Positions 11,074 through 23,300 of a stretch of DNA of 64,000 bases are shown piece after piece; positions within the stretch are counted from its first letter, which is position 1, and every line of letters begins with the position of its first letter. The DNA comes from Pyxicephalus adspersus (taxonomy: Eukaryota; Chordata; Amphibia; Anura; Pyxicephalidae). Both the position numbers and the translations under genes were made by a program. The notes beneath the pieces were generated by a model. The model saw nothing but the letters and a program-made list of their open reading frames with translations. It was not told the DNA's origin and did not search any database. The stretch lies in contig NC_092860.1 of the NCBI RefSeq assembly GCF_032062135.1, forward strand, positions 133,137,674-133,201,673. The letters run 5' to 3'.

Positions 11074-11398
11074 TATTTTTACAGAATGGTTTCCAGTTGC
11101 CATGGTTAGTTCCCTTAGGTGGAGAGTAAACTGGAAAAACACCCTGTGTAGGAATATTCTATAGTTAGTGTTCTAGTAACCTTTGTGTTGAAATGCATCG
11201 CTACTCCTCAGCGGCAGCTGGCCTTTGACCCTTTAGGTGGTATAGATATATGTCATCCCCACCACATTTTGTGGTTCCTCTTGTCAGCTTGTGCATTCTA
11301 TAGTTACCCATGACCTGGCAGGTGAAACTACAATGGGATACATTCTACACCCCCCCAAAGTCTAAGGATTGCAATGTATTGCAATGATATACATACAT

Positions 11399-11712
11399 GG
11401 TGGCTCAGAGGTTAGCATTTTGGCCTTTGCAGTGCTAGGTCTCAGGTTCGAATCTCGGCCAGGACACTATCTGCATGGAGTTTGAAGGCTCTCCCCGTGT
11501 TTGCATGGGTTTCGTCTGGGTACTCTAGTTTCCTCCCACATTCCAAAAACATGCATTTAGGTTAATTGGCTTACCCGAAAATTGAACTTAGACTGTAATA
11601 AAGACATAAGGGACATTAGATTGTGAGCCCCTTTGAGGGACAGTTAATGACATGACTATGGACTTTGTACAGCACTGTGTAATATGTTGGCGCTGTGTAA
11701 TATTAATACCTC
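11399..11712 (+). mobile_element. tRNA-derived SINE, full length with intact-looking promoter boxes
   Basis: Begins 'ggctcagaggttagcatttt' (A-box region) and has an excellent B-box 'ggttcgaatc' about 35 bases on. The body follows: 'ctgcatggagtttgaaggctctccccgtgtttgcatg', 'ggttaattggctta', 'attgtgagcccctttgagggacag'. It ends with the shared tail 'gtacagcactgtgtaatatgttggcgctgtgtaatatta'. Confidence 0.8.
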
Positions 11713-14025
11713 CCAAATGTCCATGATTTGGAGGGTCTGTCCCTCTTACAGAACCAGATCTCACTTTCGCTCTTTGTTCCTCATTTGTCCCTTTTTTGAT
11801 TCGTTTATATGCCTTTATAAAAATGTATTTTTTAACTTTAAAAATTTACTATTTAGCCCTAAACGTTTCATCCAGCTTTTTGAAAAACTAATAAAAAGAA
11901 AATAAAAGTTGTCAGTTTAACCAATATTTTTTGTGTATGTTTTTGTGTTGGAAGTGTGTCACATACATATTATAAACTATAAAGTATCTCTCTATCCTGT
12001 CTCTAAAAGTTGGGAGGTATGGCTATATATGGAGCCTATTCTCTTACAGGGTGTTTATTCAGTAGAAAAAACACTATAATGAAAGGGCCATGGTAAAAGG
12101 GCCATGGCCATGGTAAAGCAGAACTATAGTTCCACATACAAAATTTGTGATTACAGAGGATTCTTTTTACAGAAAGGACTGGTTATCCAAAACAAACTTA
12201 CCTGCCTGTTTTCAATCTTTTTTGTTGACGCATGCGCAGTTCAGTGTAGGATGCCGGGTATCCTGTCGTCTCCCCTGGGGATGCCAGGAATAAATAAACT
12301 CACACACACATATACAGGAGTCACGCCATCATTGCATGGACAATCAAATGGCCAGGGTCTGATACCTGGAAGTGCTGATGCACCAAGGCAGAGCAAGGAC
12401 AGGTGAATGTAAAGCAAACAGTTGTGTTCAGACAGGTATGTTTATTTTATTGCAGATCATCTGTTCCTTCTAAAGTAAAGGACCTGTCTGATCGCAATTT
12501 TTCATTTTGATGGTTTAGTTTTCCATTAACAAACTAAATATAGTCTGGGAATATTTTAGATCTGCTTTAGGGAGATAGACTCCTCTGTCACCCATGGCCT
12601 AGATTTTTTGGGTTATTATGTGATCATGACCACGTGTAAGGAAAGAGATTTAGACTTTAGTAGTATACCTTATTATATAGAAGATTTATAAAACCACAAT
12701 CCTGACATCTAAAGAATAGAATGGTCTATACAAGATAATACAACACATATATAGTTTTTCTGTTTTCAAATATTACAAACAAGTGACTTAGCATTGGTCA
12801 TACAACGTTTAATATAGAAATTCTGTCATTTAGTAGTATAGCTCAAAGTATTTATTGGCTGGAGCCAGAAAAATAGCTTGATTCTGTCTACCATAGTTAG
12901 CTTAATGCTTTTCACTATAAAATGCTTCTTCAGGATATATAATGCATCGGTAACAGTGTGCCTATCTTCTCCCTCATTCATTGAGGAACACAGAAGTCAT
13001 TGACAAGTGACATATATTGTCTTTCCAGGAGAATTAAAGTTCCAAATTTGCCATCAGGCAGAGCTTTACTGCAGAAGGGGACAGGTAATGTCTCTTCTGC
13101 AATGAGTTGGTAGGCTGCATGGCACATCTTGGCTTCCCTGGTGAGTGCCAGAACTGAATGAACTTCTATACACCTGCGCAGGGGTTAGAGTTCCACATCA
13201 ACTTCTGCACATCAGGTATGTTATCCTAGCCAAGTCAATCAAGATTGGTGAAGACAAGAATAGAGAAGATGGTGGTGCCTGCCAAACATTAGGGACAGGT
13301 GAATATCCCTTGAGTTAAGTTCCACTTTAGGAAGATAGAGATCTTTCTTAGGTCTTCTAAATACATTTCCTAAGCCAAATGAAAATTGTGGATTCTTTAA
13401 ACAACAGCGTCTGATTGATTCAGATCCATCTCACTATTACCAGTGCAACCACATCGACATTGCTCATGAATCCCACTGCAGAGTGATCCTGGAAGTGTCT
13501 TCTGGGTGCTGAGTCCTGCATGAAAGTTCTTTTTAACATAGTACCGGTCTGTTACTGTGGGATGCTGGGTCCACGGCCTCTATTTTGCATTATTTATGGG
13601 TTTAAATAGTAGTGAGTACGTATGATAGAGGATATATTAACATTCATTGAGGAAACCTAAACCCCTTTAAATTTAGTATATACAATGATAATCGCATGAA
13701 AGGCAGATGTTTTATTCTTATATTCTAAATATTACCTGAAACAATTATTGATCAAAACATTGTAAAAATATTACAAAAACATATATTTATCCAATATTAA
13801 AACATACATTTTACATATAATAACAGTGTACAAATTCACCCAACATATTTGTAATTAAGCTATATAAGATATAACAAGGCATTTTTTCCAACCTAAGCAG
13901 GTATTTTATTGTATCATGTTTTGTAAGAGCTATAATGATAACCATACAAAAAGTCTCTTTCAAACACGTTTCGTGGAAAACAGCTTCTTTAGACCACAAG
14001 ATTCAAAAATAGACTAATATAACAA

Positions 14026-14516
14026 AAAATTATTTATTAATTAATTATTAATACACAGGATTTATATAGCGTCAACATATTATGCAGTGCTGTACATTAA
14101 ATAGGGGTTGCAGGGGTGGCAAGTTTGAAAACATTGGTTTTGAGTGCGTTTTTAAAGGAACAGAAAGAGGGGTCAAAGCAAATAAGATGAGGAAGACTAT
14201 TCCAGAGAGTCGGAGCAGCTCTAGAAAAGTCTTGGAGCCATGCGCGTGATGAGGTTGTGGGAGAGTAAGTCAGTAGTATGTCATTGAAGGAACGAAGAGA
14301 GCAACTAGGGGAGTATTTTTTTTACCAGGTCAGAAAAGTAAGTGGGACTAAAAACAAGTCAAAGCACAGAAATTTGAATTTGATTCTAAGGGGAAATGGA
14401 AGCCAATGAAGAGAACTAAAAAGAAAGGCAGCAGAAGAGGAGCGGTGGGAAGGATGGATGAGTCTGGCTGCAACGTTCATAATGGATTGTAGGAGAGAGT
14501 CGGGTTAGTGGAATAC
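14026..14516 (-). mobile_element. LINE 3' end including reverse-transcriptase C-terminal coding remnant
   Basis: On the minus strand the sequence encodes, with frame breaks, a pattern typical of CR1/L2-like elements: 'LLQSIMNVAARLIHPS', then a 'HWLPF..RIKF' stretch, 'FSRAAPTLW', and then the 3' UTR ending at the 'tttatatagcg' tail (14060-14095). An AT-rich 'ttattaattaattattaat' lies at its 3' boundary. I infer this is a decayed copy. Confidence 0.65.
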
Positions 14517-14548
14517 CAGAGAAATAGAAATAACAACATGAAAAAAAT

Positions 14549-14691
14549 GAGGTGCTCACTTCACCTGCTCCATTAAAGGGAATATGAAATGAATAAATCA
14601 ATCGACTTTTGTACTGTGAATGAAGTGGTACTGATGTAACAAGTGGATTGATTCATTTAATATTCCCTTTAATGAAGCAGTGAGTATCTCA
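14549..14691. repeat. Short hairpin (foldback) element
   Basis: The left arm contains 'attaaagggaatatgaaatgaataaatcaatc'. The right arm contains its near-perfect inverse 'gattgattcatttaatattccctttaat'. They are separated by about 40 bases and flanked by 'gaggtgctcact' and 'agtgagtatctc', which also pair. It is probably a miniature transposon. Confidence 0.6.
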
Positions 14692-16059
14692 ATATTTTGT
14701 AATATTTATAATAGCTTTTCTAATTTGATGCAATACTTAAATATTACTTGCTTGCTTTTAACTTTAATGAAATAACTTAAAATACTTGCTTAAAAACAAA
14801 TATGTTTGGTGATTTTTTTACATGTGTTTTTATGTGTAAGTATTGTGCAATATAATTATTATAGTCAATATTTTTAATTATTATAGTCATATATTATAGT
14901 CAATATTTTTTTGATGTACTATCTAAGGTAATGTATTTCTTGATCCTAAACACCCATTTTCCTATGTGGTCTGCAGGCTGGACATTATGTCAGTGTGTTT
15001 CTCCCTTTATTAGATAGGATTGTCTATTTCATCTACTGGCAGAAGCATAAAAGGGGTTAAGCTGGTGTTACTGGTGTTAGTACTGTATCATCGAGCGGGA
15101 TGGAGCATCATGATTTTTGTGCTCTGTATGTTCTTTTCTCTCAGTGAGTAAAAAGGAAGCATCTCCCTGCCATTGCTTCCTTCTAGAGGCATATGGAACC
15201 TGTCTTTGCTAAATGCTGCCTACCTGCAGAGATGGTTGGTCATGCTTAGGCTAACTCATATGGCTGCCCTGGATTCAAGAGCAATTTAGGCCTAATCTCC
15301 CACAACACATCTAACTCTAAGAATTAAGGGGATCATATTTATGGTGAACTTTGGACAGAGTCTGTCAATCACTGCTTCCCTATCAGATCAGATGAATCTA
15401 TTGTTATTGGGACCAGTCTTCCCCCGTTTTTCAGAGACTGGCTTTAATGACTTGGATTTTTAAGCCTGGGTTCTAAATTATAGGGGCATTGCAGATTCTG
15501 TCAGTTCTTTCAAATGTATTGCCAATGTTTCACCTTTACCAGGAAATATCTCAACTCTCCTTGTGCTTGTCACTATTTAATCAAAATGGCATTTTACTTT
15601 TTTGACAGGATGTGGTTCCTGCTGTGCTTGTCTGACCTTCTGCAAATTAGATTTTCTGTTTTACTGTCTGGGTGGACCCAGGGAAGCACACCAGCTTCTA
15701 GCTCTACCATTTCTAGGTAGATTTGTCAGACTATTGTTCAGGCTTATGGTCTCAAGGCTAGGGTTTCCTCCCTCCCTGACTCACTCCTTGGAGGCTTTGA
15801 GTTCTTGTAGGGATTTTTGTCATCAGGCCTTAATTTCCTAGGTCTCCCTGGTCCTGTTTACATGTTTTCTAAGTTTTACCAGTTGATTATTTTAGCATTT
15901 TCAGATGCGAATGTCAATCATAAAGTGTTACAGGCTGCTCTTTGAACTGCATGCAGTTTCCTTTTTTTGGTTGGCATGTAACATATTAGACTGTGTTGCC
16001 CTCCCTTTTGCTGGAATGCTTTGGATGCCCCACTTGTTTAGGATTTATGTATTACATGC

Positions 16060-16800
16060 CCTGGGGGGAGCCTCTAGGGGGCACTATGGCTTGCACAATA
16101 GTGGTGTAAGACCTGAGAAGGGCCAGGGTGCAGAGGAGCTGCAGCCTGTCTGGTCTAATTCAGAGCCTCTAGTGGTGAGAATGTTGTGCTGCAGGCTGCG
16201 GTTCTTGGCCAGACCAGGGTAGTTAGGACAGTGCGCGATACCAAAGCTGCAGGCTGTGTTTCTTGGGCAGACCAAGGTAGTTAGGACAGGGCGCAATACC
16301 AAATCAGCAAGCGGGGGATAGTCAAAGAAGGCCGGGGTCAAAGCAGGCAGCAGACAAGAGAAGTCATGAACCAAGCCAGGGGTCAAAAGTCTGAAATGCA
16401 GAAAATAGACACTGGTGATATAAGGGATCTCCGAAGACACAGGGGAAAACTGGGTACACAGGAAGTGACAGATAACACAGGTGACACGGGGGTCACTGGA
16501 GACACAAGAGAATGCAAAAGACAAGGAGGCATGGGGGTCATCGCAAAAAGGGGGGTAACGCGGAACAGCACAAAGGAAAAGGCAAAGAAACAACAGATAG
16601 AATACAGTAGTTGGATTGGGAAAGCACTCAATTACCAGACAGGTGTATTGCAAATGCTCAGCAAAGCTAGAGGGCTGGGCACTTGTGGAGACACATTGCA
16701 TGAAGGCTGAGCTCTGTGTCTGAGTCAAGGGCAGGAGGGGTGATACCGATTAAATCTGTAAGAGCAGGTGCACCTGAGGTCAGGACCGTCCTTGCTTTAG
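16060..16800 (+). mobile_element. Unclassified dispersed repeat with internal 58-bp duplication
   Basis: Shares blocks in inverted orientation with 35980-36570: 'gcactatggctt', 'gagcctctagtggtgagaatgttg.gctgc', 'gcaggcagcagacaagagaagtca', 'aagccaggggtcaaa', 'gctgtgtctgag'. It contains a 58-bp unit twice (16188-16245, 16246-16303). A 214-codon minus-strand open frame (16084-16728) is low in conserved features and is interpreted as chance. It could be LTR-derived, but no ends with target duplication were found. Confidence 0.5.
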
Positions 16801-17301
16801 AGAGGAGGAGGTAAGTGTGAAATTACTCAATAGACGACATAGAATTTCTTTTTAATATCATAAAGTAAATGTTTTTAGGAGGTGACTTAGCCTGGTAGAG
16901 GGCATTTGGCAGGAAGGTCAAATGTATTTTCATGATTAATTTTGCAAAATGCGTAGTCATGGATCCATTGTCAATATAGCTCAAGCAATAGAGGGCATCC
17001 ACAACACCCAATCTAAGTTTAATATTTATTAAAAAATGAAAAACTTGCTGCTGCATGCTAGAGTCATAATGATGGCTATGTTCCGAACAACAGTTCCAAT
17101 GCAATTTGACAAATGGCAGACATTAAAAAAGGGGTCAGCACTTCCTGAGCCATTCATCTTTGGAAGGCTTTCTCACTGATTGCTCACAAAGTACATTACA
17201 AATTATGAGACATTTGTGATGTACTATGGAAAATATAGTAAACTTGCTGACCAGGATATCAAACTAAAATCTAAAAATTTAAATTAATTTTCTGCTTAGA
17301 G

Positions 17302-17760
17302 CAGGGGTGTCAAACTCAAATACTCTAAAAACTTAGACAAAGTCGCAGGCCAACCTTGAAATTTATTGGAAAAATTGAGAAAATTTTTCCTTTTTATTAG
17401 ATATTTACCCTTTTCATATGGAAACAAAAGGGTTTTGCATCACATTCAATCTGGAACAAGCTTATAATAGAGAAAAAGGCATAGAAATCTTTTTTTTATT
17501 TTGTTTAAGAAAAAAATCTTATGCCTCTTTCTCTACTTTTAGCATTCTGAGTTAATATTCAATGGTAACCTTTTTGCACAGGGTAACAATAATAATAACA
17601 CGATTCTTCTATGAAAATCCAACCATTCAAGTCCATGCCTTGGAGTAGCAAGGAAATGTACAACTGAGGGGGAGTGCTGGAAATGCCAGACATGGCCAAT
17701 GCGGGGCTAAATCTTATGAGTGGCCCGCCGCTGAAACTCATTCATTGAAATAGCACCGCA
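17302..17760. mobile_element. hAT-type non-autonomous element (one clear end)
   Basis: Starts CAGGGGTGTCAAACTC at 17302. Its sequence is related, in inverse orientation, to the element at 39592-39970 ('caggccaaccttgaaatttattggaaaaattgag', 'gccgctgaaa...gaaatagcaccgc'). The right terminus is not clear. Confidence 0.55.
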
Positions 17761-18922
17761 ACTAATTAGAATATTACTTATACAGTATTAAAATAATAAT
17801 ATGTATTTGTTTTATATGGAGTATTAATGTAAGAATATGTAAACAGCGAAGGGAAATTCAAAGTGACAGCAGAGAGATTAAATCCCATACTCATACTGCT
17901 CAATCATCAGCATAATAATACAAAAGAATATCCTACAGGCTTACAGGCTACAGTTTATTTGGAACACTGGTATGAATTCAATTGTATTTTTTTTATGTTG
18001 TTTCCACAGGACACATTTGGGAAAACAGTTGAGTGGAGGAGGATACAGATACTGCTGTCACAGAATAGGAACTGATGCAGTGGAAGGTGAGCAGCTGGCA
18101 GCAGTCAGTTTGTCTCCGGAGGACATCCAGCTAGACCTAAGTAGACTGTTCCCAAACCCTCAGGGGAACTAGTCTGCATTATGAGGTCCCTAGATGAAAG
18201 CCATAAAAATAATCAAATGCTGTCTATATTTTTTTAATATTCGGTGCACAATAGAGTTAGTAACCTTACTTGAAGAGGCCTTAGTGTGGCAGCAAGGTTT
18301 CACATTTATTTGCAGCAAATACCACATAGCTAAAACACTTTAAAGCAGCTACATTTGTGTTAGTGAATTGGTAATGATGTCTGTGGACAATCCTGGTCGT
18401 GCCCACCTTAATTTATAAAGCTAAGTAAAAATTGATCAGTGCAGGTACTATCTTTCTTGCTGTTTTGCCTAATCCAAAACCAGTACCTGATGTGTTACAA
18501 ATGCGCAGAAAAGTGAAAACGGGAACTTGATATATACCAGATATCACTAGCACCCTTTTTTAAACTGTTATCACAGTTTCCCAGCTCCTTATCACCCATA
18601 ATATTGTCCCACCTGCCTTTTTCCCAGAGTAATAAGAAACACATTTCACATTTCAGTGGCAGATTATTTGTATGATTAGGGCAAATTTTCAGATGGCAAA
18701 GTTGTCATGATACCTTTTGGATGAGGTTTATAGATATAAGAAGCATATCTTTTGCTCTCTGTACATAAAAAAAAAACAAGCCCCCTTGTCCCTTGAACTT
18801 TAGCTATACCTGGGTTTACCCAGTCCATTCACCTGCACCTTGCCTGCTCTTCCACAGCTACATATGCGGCAGCATTACAGTGCTGGACAAGAGACATCTG
18901 ACACCCTTGTCACCTGAATCGA

Positions 18923-19412
18923 CATCACAACACCCTTTTTTATGCATGCAGCCCGCTGCACCAAATGATGTCACAACATAGCCTTTTCTGCATGAAGCCC
19001 ATCACATCAAGTGATGTACCAACACTGCCTTTACTGCATAAAGCTCTCCATATCAATTCATGTCACAGCAATGGGCCCGATTTATTAAAGCTTTTCAAGG
19101 CAGGAGAGGATACACTATTATCAGTGAAGCTGAGTGATCCAGCAAACCTGGAATGGATCAGGTCCAGGATTCAGAACATTTGCTAGCACATTACTTCCAG
19201 ATTTGCTGGATCTCCCAGCTTCACTAATAAAAGTGTAACCCCTCCAGCATTGGAGAGCTTTAATAAATCAGATCCGCTGTCTTTTATGCAGACAGCTCAC
19301 CACACAAAGTTGCATTTTCTGCAGATAGCTTGCCACATCTGCATAAAACTCGCCATGTCAAGTAATGTCACAAAATTGCTTTTTTTTGCAGATAGCTCAC
19401 TAAACCAAGTGA
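18923..19412 (+). repeat. 46-bp minisatellite, interrupted by a transposon
   Basis: Units at 18923-18968, 18969-19014 and 19015-19060 are each exactly 46 bases (consensus-like TGTCACAACA, then TGCCTTTTCTGCA, then AAGC..ACATCAAGTGA). A fourth unit begins at 19061 and is interrupted at about 19071. Further degenerate units resume after 19276 and end with a 47-base unit near 19412. Confidence 0.75.
19073..19275. mobile_element. Palindromic MITE ('gatttattaaagc' ends) nested in minisatellite
   Basis: The left arm 'cgatttattaaagcttttcaaggcaggagaggatacactattatcagtgaagctgagtgatccagcaaacctgg' is mirrored by the right arm 'agatttgctggatctcccagcttcactaataaaagtgtaacccctccagcattggagagctttaataaatcag'. 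A second copy lies at 41630-41880. Confidence 0.75.
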
Positions 19413-20245
19413 TTTTTTTTTAAAAAAAGAACATTTGACAGTCTTCCCCTACTTTTCAAAATACACAGAAAATGTGCGTTGTTAATGAGTGACACATGTA
19501 AGTAGTGTACAATAAAAAAGCATCTATAGGTGCAAATTTATGTATTCAATGTATACAGCTCCTAACACCATTACAAACTAAGTTCCCTCCATATCATACT
19601 TAACCATGGCACTGCTGATAAACCATAAAGGAGCCAGAGGAAATTCACAAATATCAGAGTATTACAATTACAGGTGGTAGGATGAATAACTGCAAATCAT
19701 ATAGGAAATCTGCAGCTCCTACAATGCCTTGTAAAGTGTCACAATCAGTTTCTAAAAACTGCACCTATTCACATCCCTACTGATTGCTAGAGAATTGTGA
19801 TTGGCCACAGTCATCCTCAACTGATGAATTTGTACCAGAGCCTTGCAGTTACAGCCTCTGCCTGTGTCTCCCTATCCATCACTTTGTTACTGCATTATTT
19901 TAATGCCAGGAAAAGGAGAATCTGAGTCCCAGCGTTAATATTACATGTGCTAGGCTGGACATATTCCTGTGTCTGGTTCAGGACTGGCTGTGTCTGCTAG
20001 AAGAAATGCATACTGAAAAGAATTCCTGGCATCTGTGACAGCTTTGAGTCCAATAAGGAAGACAGTCACTGAGCAGCACATGCTGCAGCCTCCCTAGTCT
20101 GGCTCCTTGCTGAAGGATCAGGACATCTGCAGGCACAAGGAAAAAAAAAAAGGCTTGCAGGGGCCTGGAACTGCCATACCCTACACCAAAACTGCACAGG
20201 GTGGGCAACACAGCACCCACATACTCATCTCCTTCACCCAGCAGC

Positions 20246-20371
20246 ATGGCCACAGGCAAGAATCATCAGCATGGCAAGTATAATGGATCCAAAGCAAGCC
20301 CTTTATCAACTCCTGAATACAATGAGGAGCTGCATGTTAAAATGTGCAAGAAGATTGCTCAACTAACTAAG
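20246..20371 (+). CDS. FAM184B: FAM184B coding exon 1
   Basis: 42 codons. The ATG at 20246 has A at -3 and G at +4. The first about 28 residues are lineage-variable (His/Lys/Ser/Asn-rich). The last 13 (HVKMCKKIAQLTK) are the conserved FAM184 N-terminal motif. The donor is AAG|GTAGGA and the exon ends in phase 0. Confidence 0.92.
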
Positions 20372-23300
20372 GTAGGAAATAGCCTGACTTGTGTGCAATG
20401 CCAACTACAGATGCAGGTTTTATCATCTATTATTACTATGAGATGTATAGGAAACCAGGGTACATTGCATCTGCATCTCTGGGGTTTGCTCATTCTTAAA
20501 TATACACCAGTCCTTTGCATTGTTGTTTATTTTATATATACATAGCTTAGTTTGTGGTATGTAAATATTATAAAAAATAAAATATATGAATATATACTAT
20601 TATTATTATTATATTATGATAATATTTAAATAACACAAGCTAAGCTTTTTTACAATTATCTGTCACCTATAGAACTTACAATCAAATATCTTCATCACAA
20701 TCATAAACAAACACACATACCAATTTAGTCAACAACCATCTGAGCTCTGTGGCTTTTGACTACTCTGCATCTAGTGATTTCTGAAAACAGAATTGACAGG
20801 AAGGATAAGTCATTGATTCAGTCACTTACACAAGGGAATGTCATTTATTGATTACCCAATACAGTTGTGTTGTTTAAATTATGGTGGATAATATTATTTC
20901 AATATTAACTATATGTGACTGTGTTTTTAATTTATAATGACCAAATTATGTTTATTATTATTTTTTTGTTGTTTTTGTAACCCCAAATTACAAAGCATGA
21001 AAGATGAGTTCTGATTGGGTATAACATGGTATTGCACTTTGCATATTGCTCTGTGTGTGTTGCATATATATTGAGCTTGTCCCATACTGTGATGTGTCAG
21101 CTGTGATCAGTCATTCCTATGTTAGTGTTTATTAGCAGAGGTCCCATATTTCATGCCTGGAGCAGCATGTTTTCAGAAGATACATTGTGATATAAAAACT
21201 AAAAACAATACCACTGGTAGATTTTAATTTATTTAGAATAGTGCAGAGGCATTGCAGTAGAATTAAAAGGTAAAATATTAGAGTAGTAATATATTTTCAC
21301 TTACAGAATCAGGTGTAAGGATTTGGAAAAAATACTATGCATGCACTCCATAGCTACAAAAGTACATTGCCAATATTGTACATAGCATGTGTAGTAGTAA
21401 ATATTTACAACCAACACAAAGGACCTGTCAGCTAGCTGCTACAAGTGCACCCTGGGATTTGTAGTTCCTCAACTGTTTTTCTGCAGTATGCAATGTCCTG
21501 ATTTACATGAGCCAGAGTATATTATATCATTTATCTAAATTATTTACATTTATTAGTCTTCTAGTAAAAAAATATTACTGTATTGCAGGGTGCATGCAGC
21601 AGTGTAATATGCCTATAAGGAAAAAGAAATGAAAAACAGCTGATGTTACAATTCTTGCTTTTTAAATTTCTCAGAATCTGTGCCTGCAAATATGAAGGGT
21701 AATAGTTCCCAGATTCTGAACACTGACCAGAAGCTTACAAAACAGAATATTTTGTCAATCACTCTGTTCTACCAATAATGTAGAAAGATAAGATACAGTA
21801 AATAGAATATATGTTTTATATTTATACACTGAGCAGTCTGTCTGCAACATTTGTTGAGTAGCCCAAAGAGTTTGTTAACTAATTTTACTTGTTGATGTAG
21901 ATGACAATGATTTCCAAACCAGCATTTACATATACAGATAAATTGCATATTTGCTAATTGTTTCTAACTTCAAGAAAATCTGCCAGCTGTATAATCCAGG
22001 CACCCCGTCCAGACAGCATTACCAGGTCCTCAACCTTCATTTCTGCAGCAGCAAACAATGTTCAAGAATATGTTCCCACCCTGCTGACTGGACAGTGAAT
22101 AAATGACAGCACACTAATACTTATATTATTCTGCTAATACTAATACTAATATCATTTTCCTCATTACCACATGTGTACTGTAGGCGAACCTGTTGTACAA
22201 AAAAGTACAACCTCTAAAAAAAGTGCAAAAACATTAGACCTTCATTTAAATAGTACCCACAGATAAGGGTGATTTACTTGAATGAAAACAAAAAAGGTGT
22301 ATTTTGATAGTTATTTAAGAAAAATATCAACATATGTACCTGTGTACTTTGAGAAAATAAACTATACTCTTGGCCCCAAAGGTTGGTATTACCCCTTTAT
22401 CAGAAATCGTCTTGTAGGGTTTTGCATAACTACCTACCATTTGCAGACTTTGCATACTTATTTTTAATTTTGCTATTTTTTTTTAGTTATAACATTTTTG
22501 TTGTGTCCGTGCATGTACTTCACATTTCAAATTCTCTACATCATTTTAAGTGGGATTCAAAATAGGTGTGCAGGCCTCCAATACTTCTTTTTGAGGCATT
22601 CATTGGTAACTACAAGTTCACTCACTTGATAACTACAAGTTGCCCAGAACCCGAAGCAGCAAAGCTATAACTTTTTCATCACCATTGCTCACAGTTTGTA
22701 TGAGATTCATCTTCTCAAATTCTTTCTTCAGTTTAGACCAAATACTTCGACTATTACTGTGATCAAATCACTCAGTCCACAGCAAATTTTTGAAAAAGAT
22801 CTTTACGTTAATTGCCCTAATTAAAACATTTAGTTTATTTTCTAGCTTTTTTTGTTCTTGGTTGTTTTCATATTTTACAACAAGAAAAATAATAACTGGT
22901 TTCTTGTGACTCATCAAAACATTTTTATTACAGTGTCCTTTTCCAATGTGTATCAATCGGAAGGAGCTTCACACCTCTTAAGAAGTATAGCAATTATCCT
23001 TTCCATCCCCATTCACTGGGTGGGGGGTTCCAGGAATAGGTGAAGGTCCCGCCAGTGTCTCTCATACCAGCCAGTCATCCCACCATCCCACACCTCTGGT
23101 GGCATCAGTGACCCAGTAAAGAAGCATGTAACTTCTTGGCAGAAATGTGCAGTGCTGTAGGAATTCTTAGCAGGCTAAAGTGACAGGCTAAAGTGGTGGC
23201 TAAAGCAGGCTTAGCAGGCTAAAGTGGTGTTCCCTTGGCAGTCACAGGGAATTTTCCAACAAAATACAGTGGTGGGGAGGTAATCCCAAACAGGGGGGCC

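Larger units (their letters stand above)
10326..20245. other. Intergenic region between NCAPG and FAM184B
   Basis: About 9.9 kb with no supportable gene. It holds a TIR element at 10516-11073, a SINE at 11399-11712, a LINE end at 14026-14516, a hairpin element at 14549-14691, a repeat with a 58-bp duplication at 16060-16800, a hAT-type fragment from 17302, and a minisatellite with a nested MITE at 18923-19412. The mammalian single-exon gene DCAF16, which lies between these genes in human, was not seen. Confidence 0.65.

Noticed and set aside
11399..11475. tRNA gene
   Set aside because: There are A-box and B-box-like sequences, but the surrounding SINE body and multiple copies show it is a SINE head. 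No cloverleaf with a complete acceptor stem was seen.
16084..16728. 214-codon minus-strand open frame
   Set aside because: It is the longest non-gene frame apart from the gap, but it lies within a dispersed repeat and is Pro/Cys/Ser/Phe-rich from translating purine-rich 'gacacaag' repeats. It also has no recognisable domain, and its inverted relative at 36 kb does not keep the frame.
18001..18172. Possible exon after 'ttccacag' at 18002-18010
   Set aside because: It has a good-looking acceptor and a short open frame, but no similarity to FAM184B or NCAPG and no matching upstream exon or donor that could be justified.
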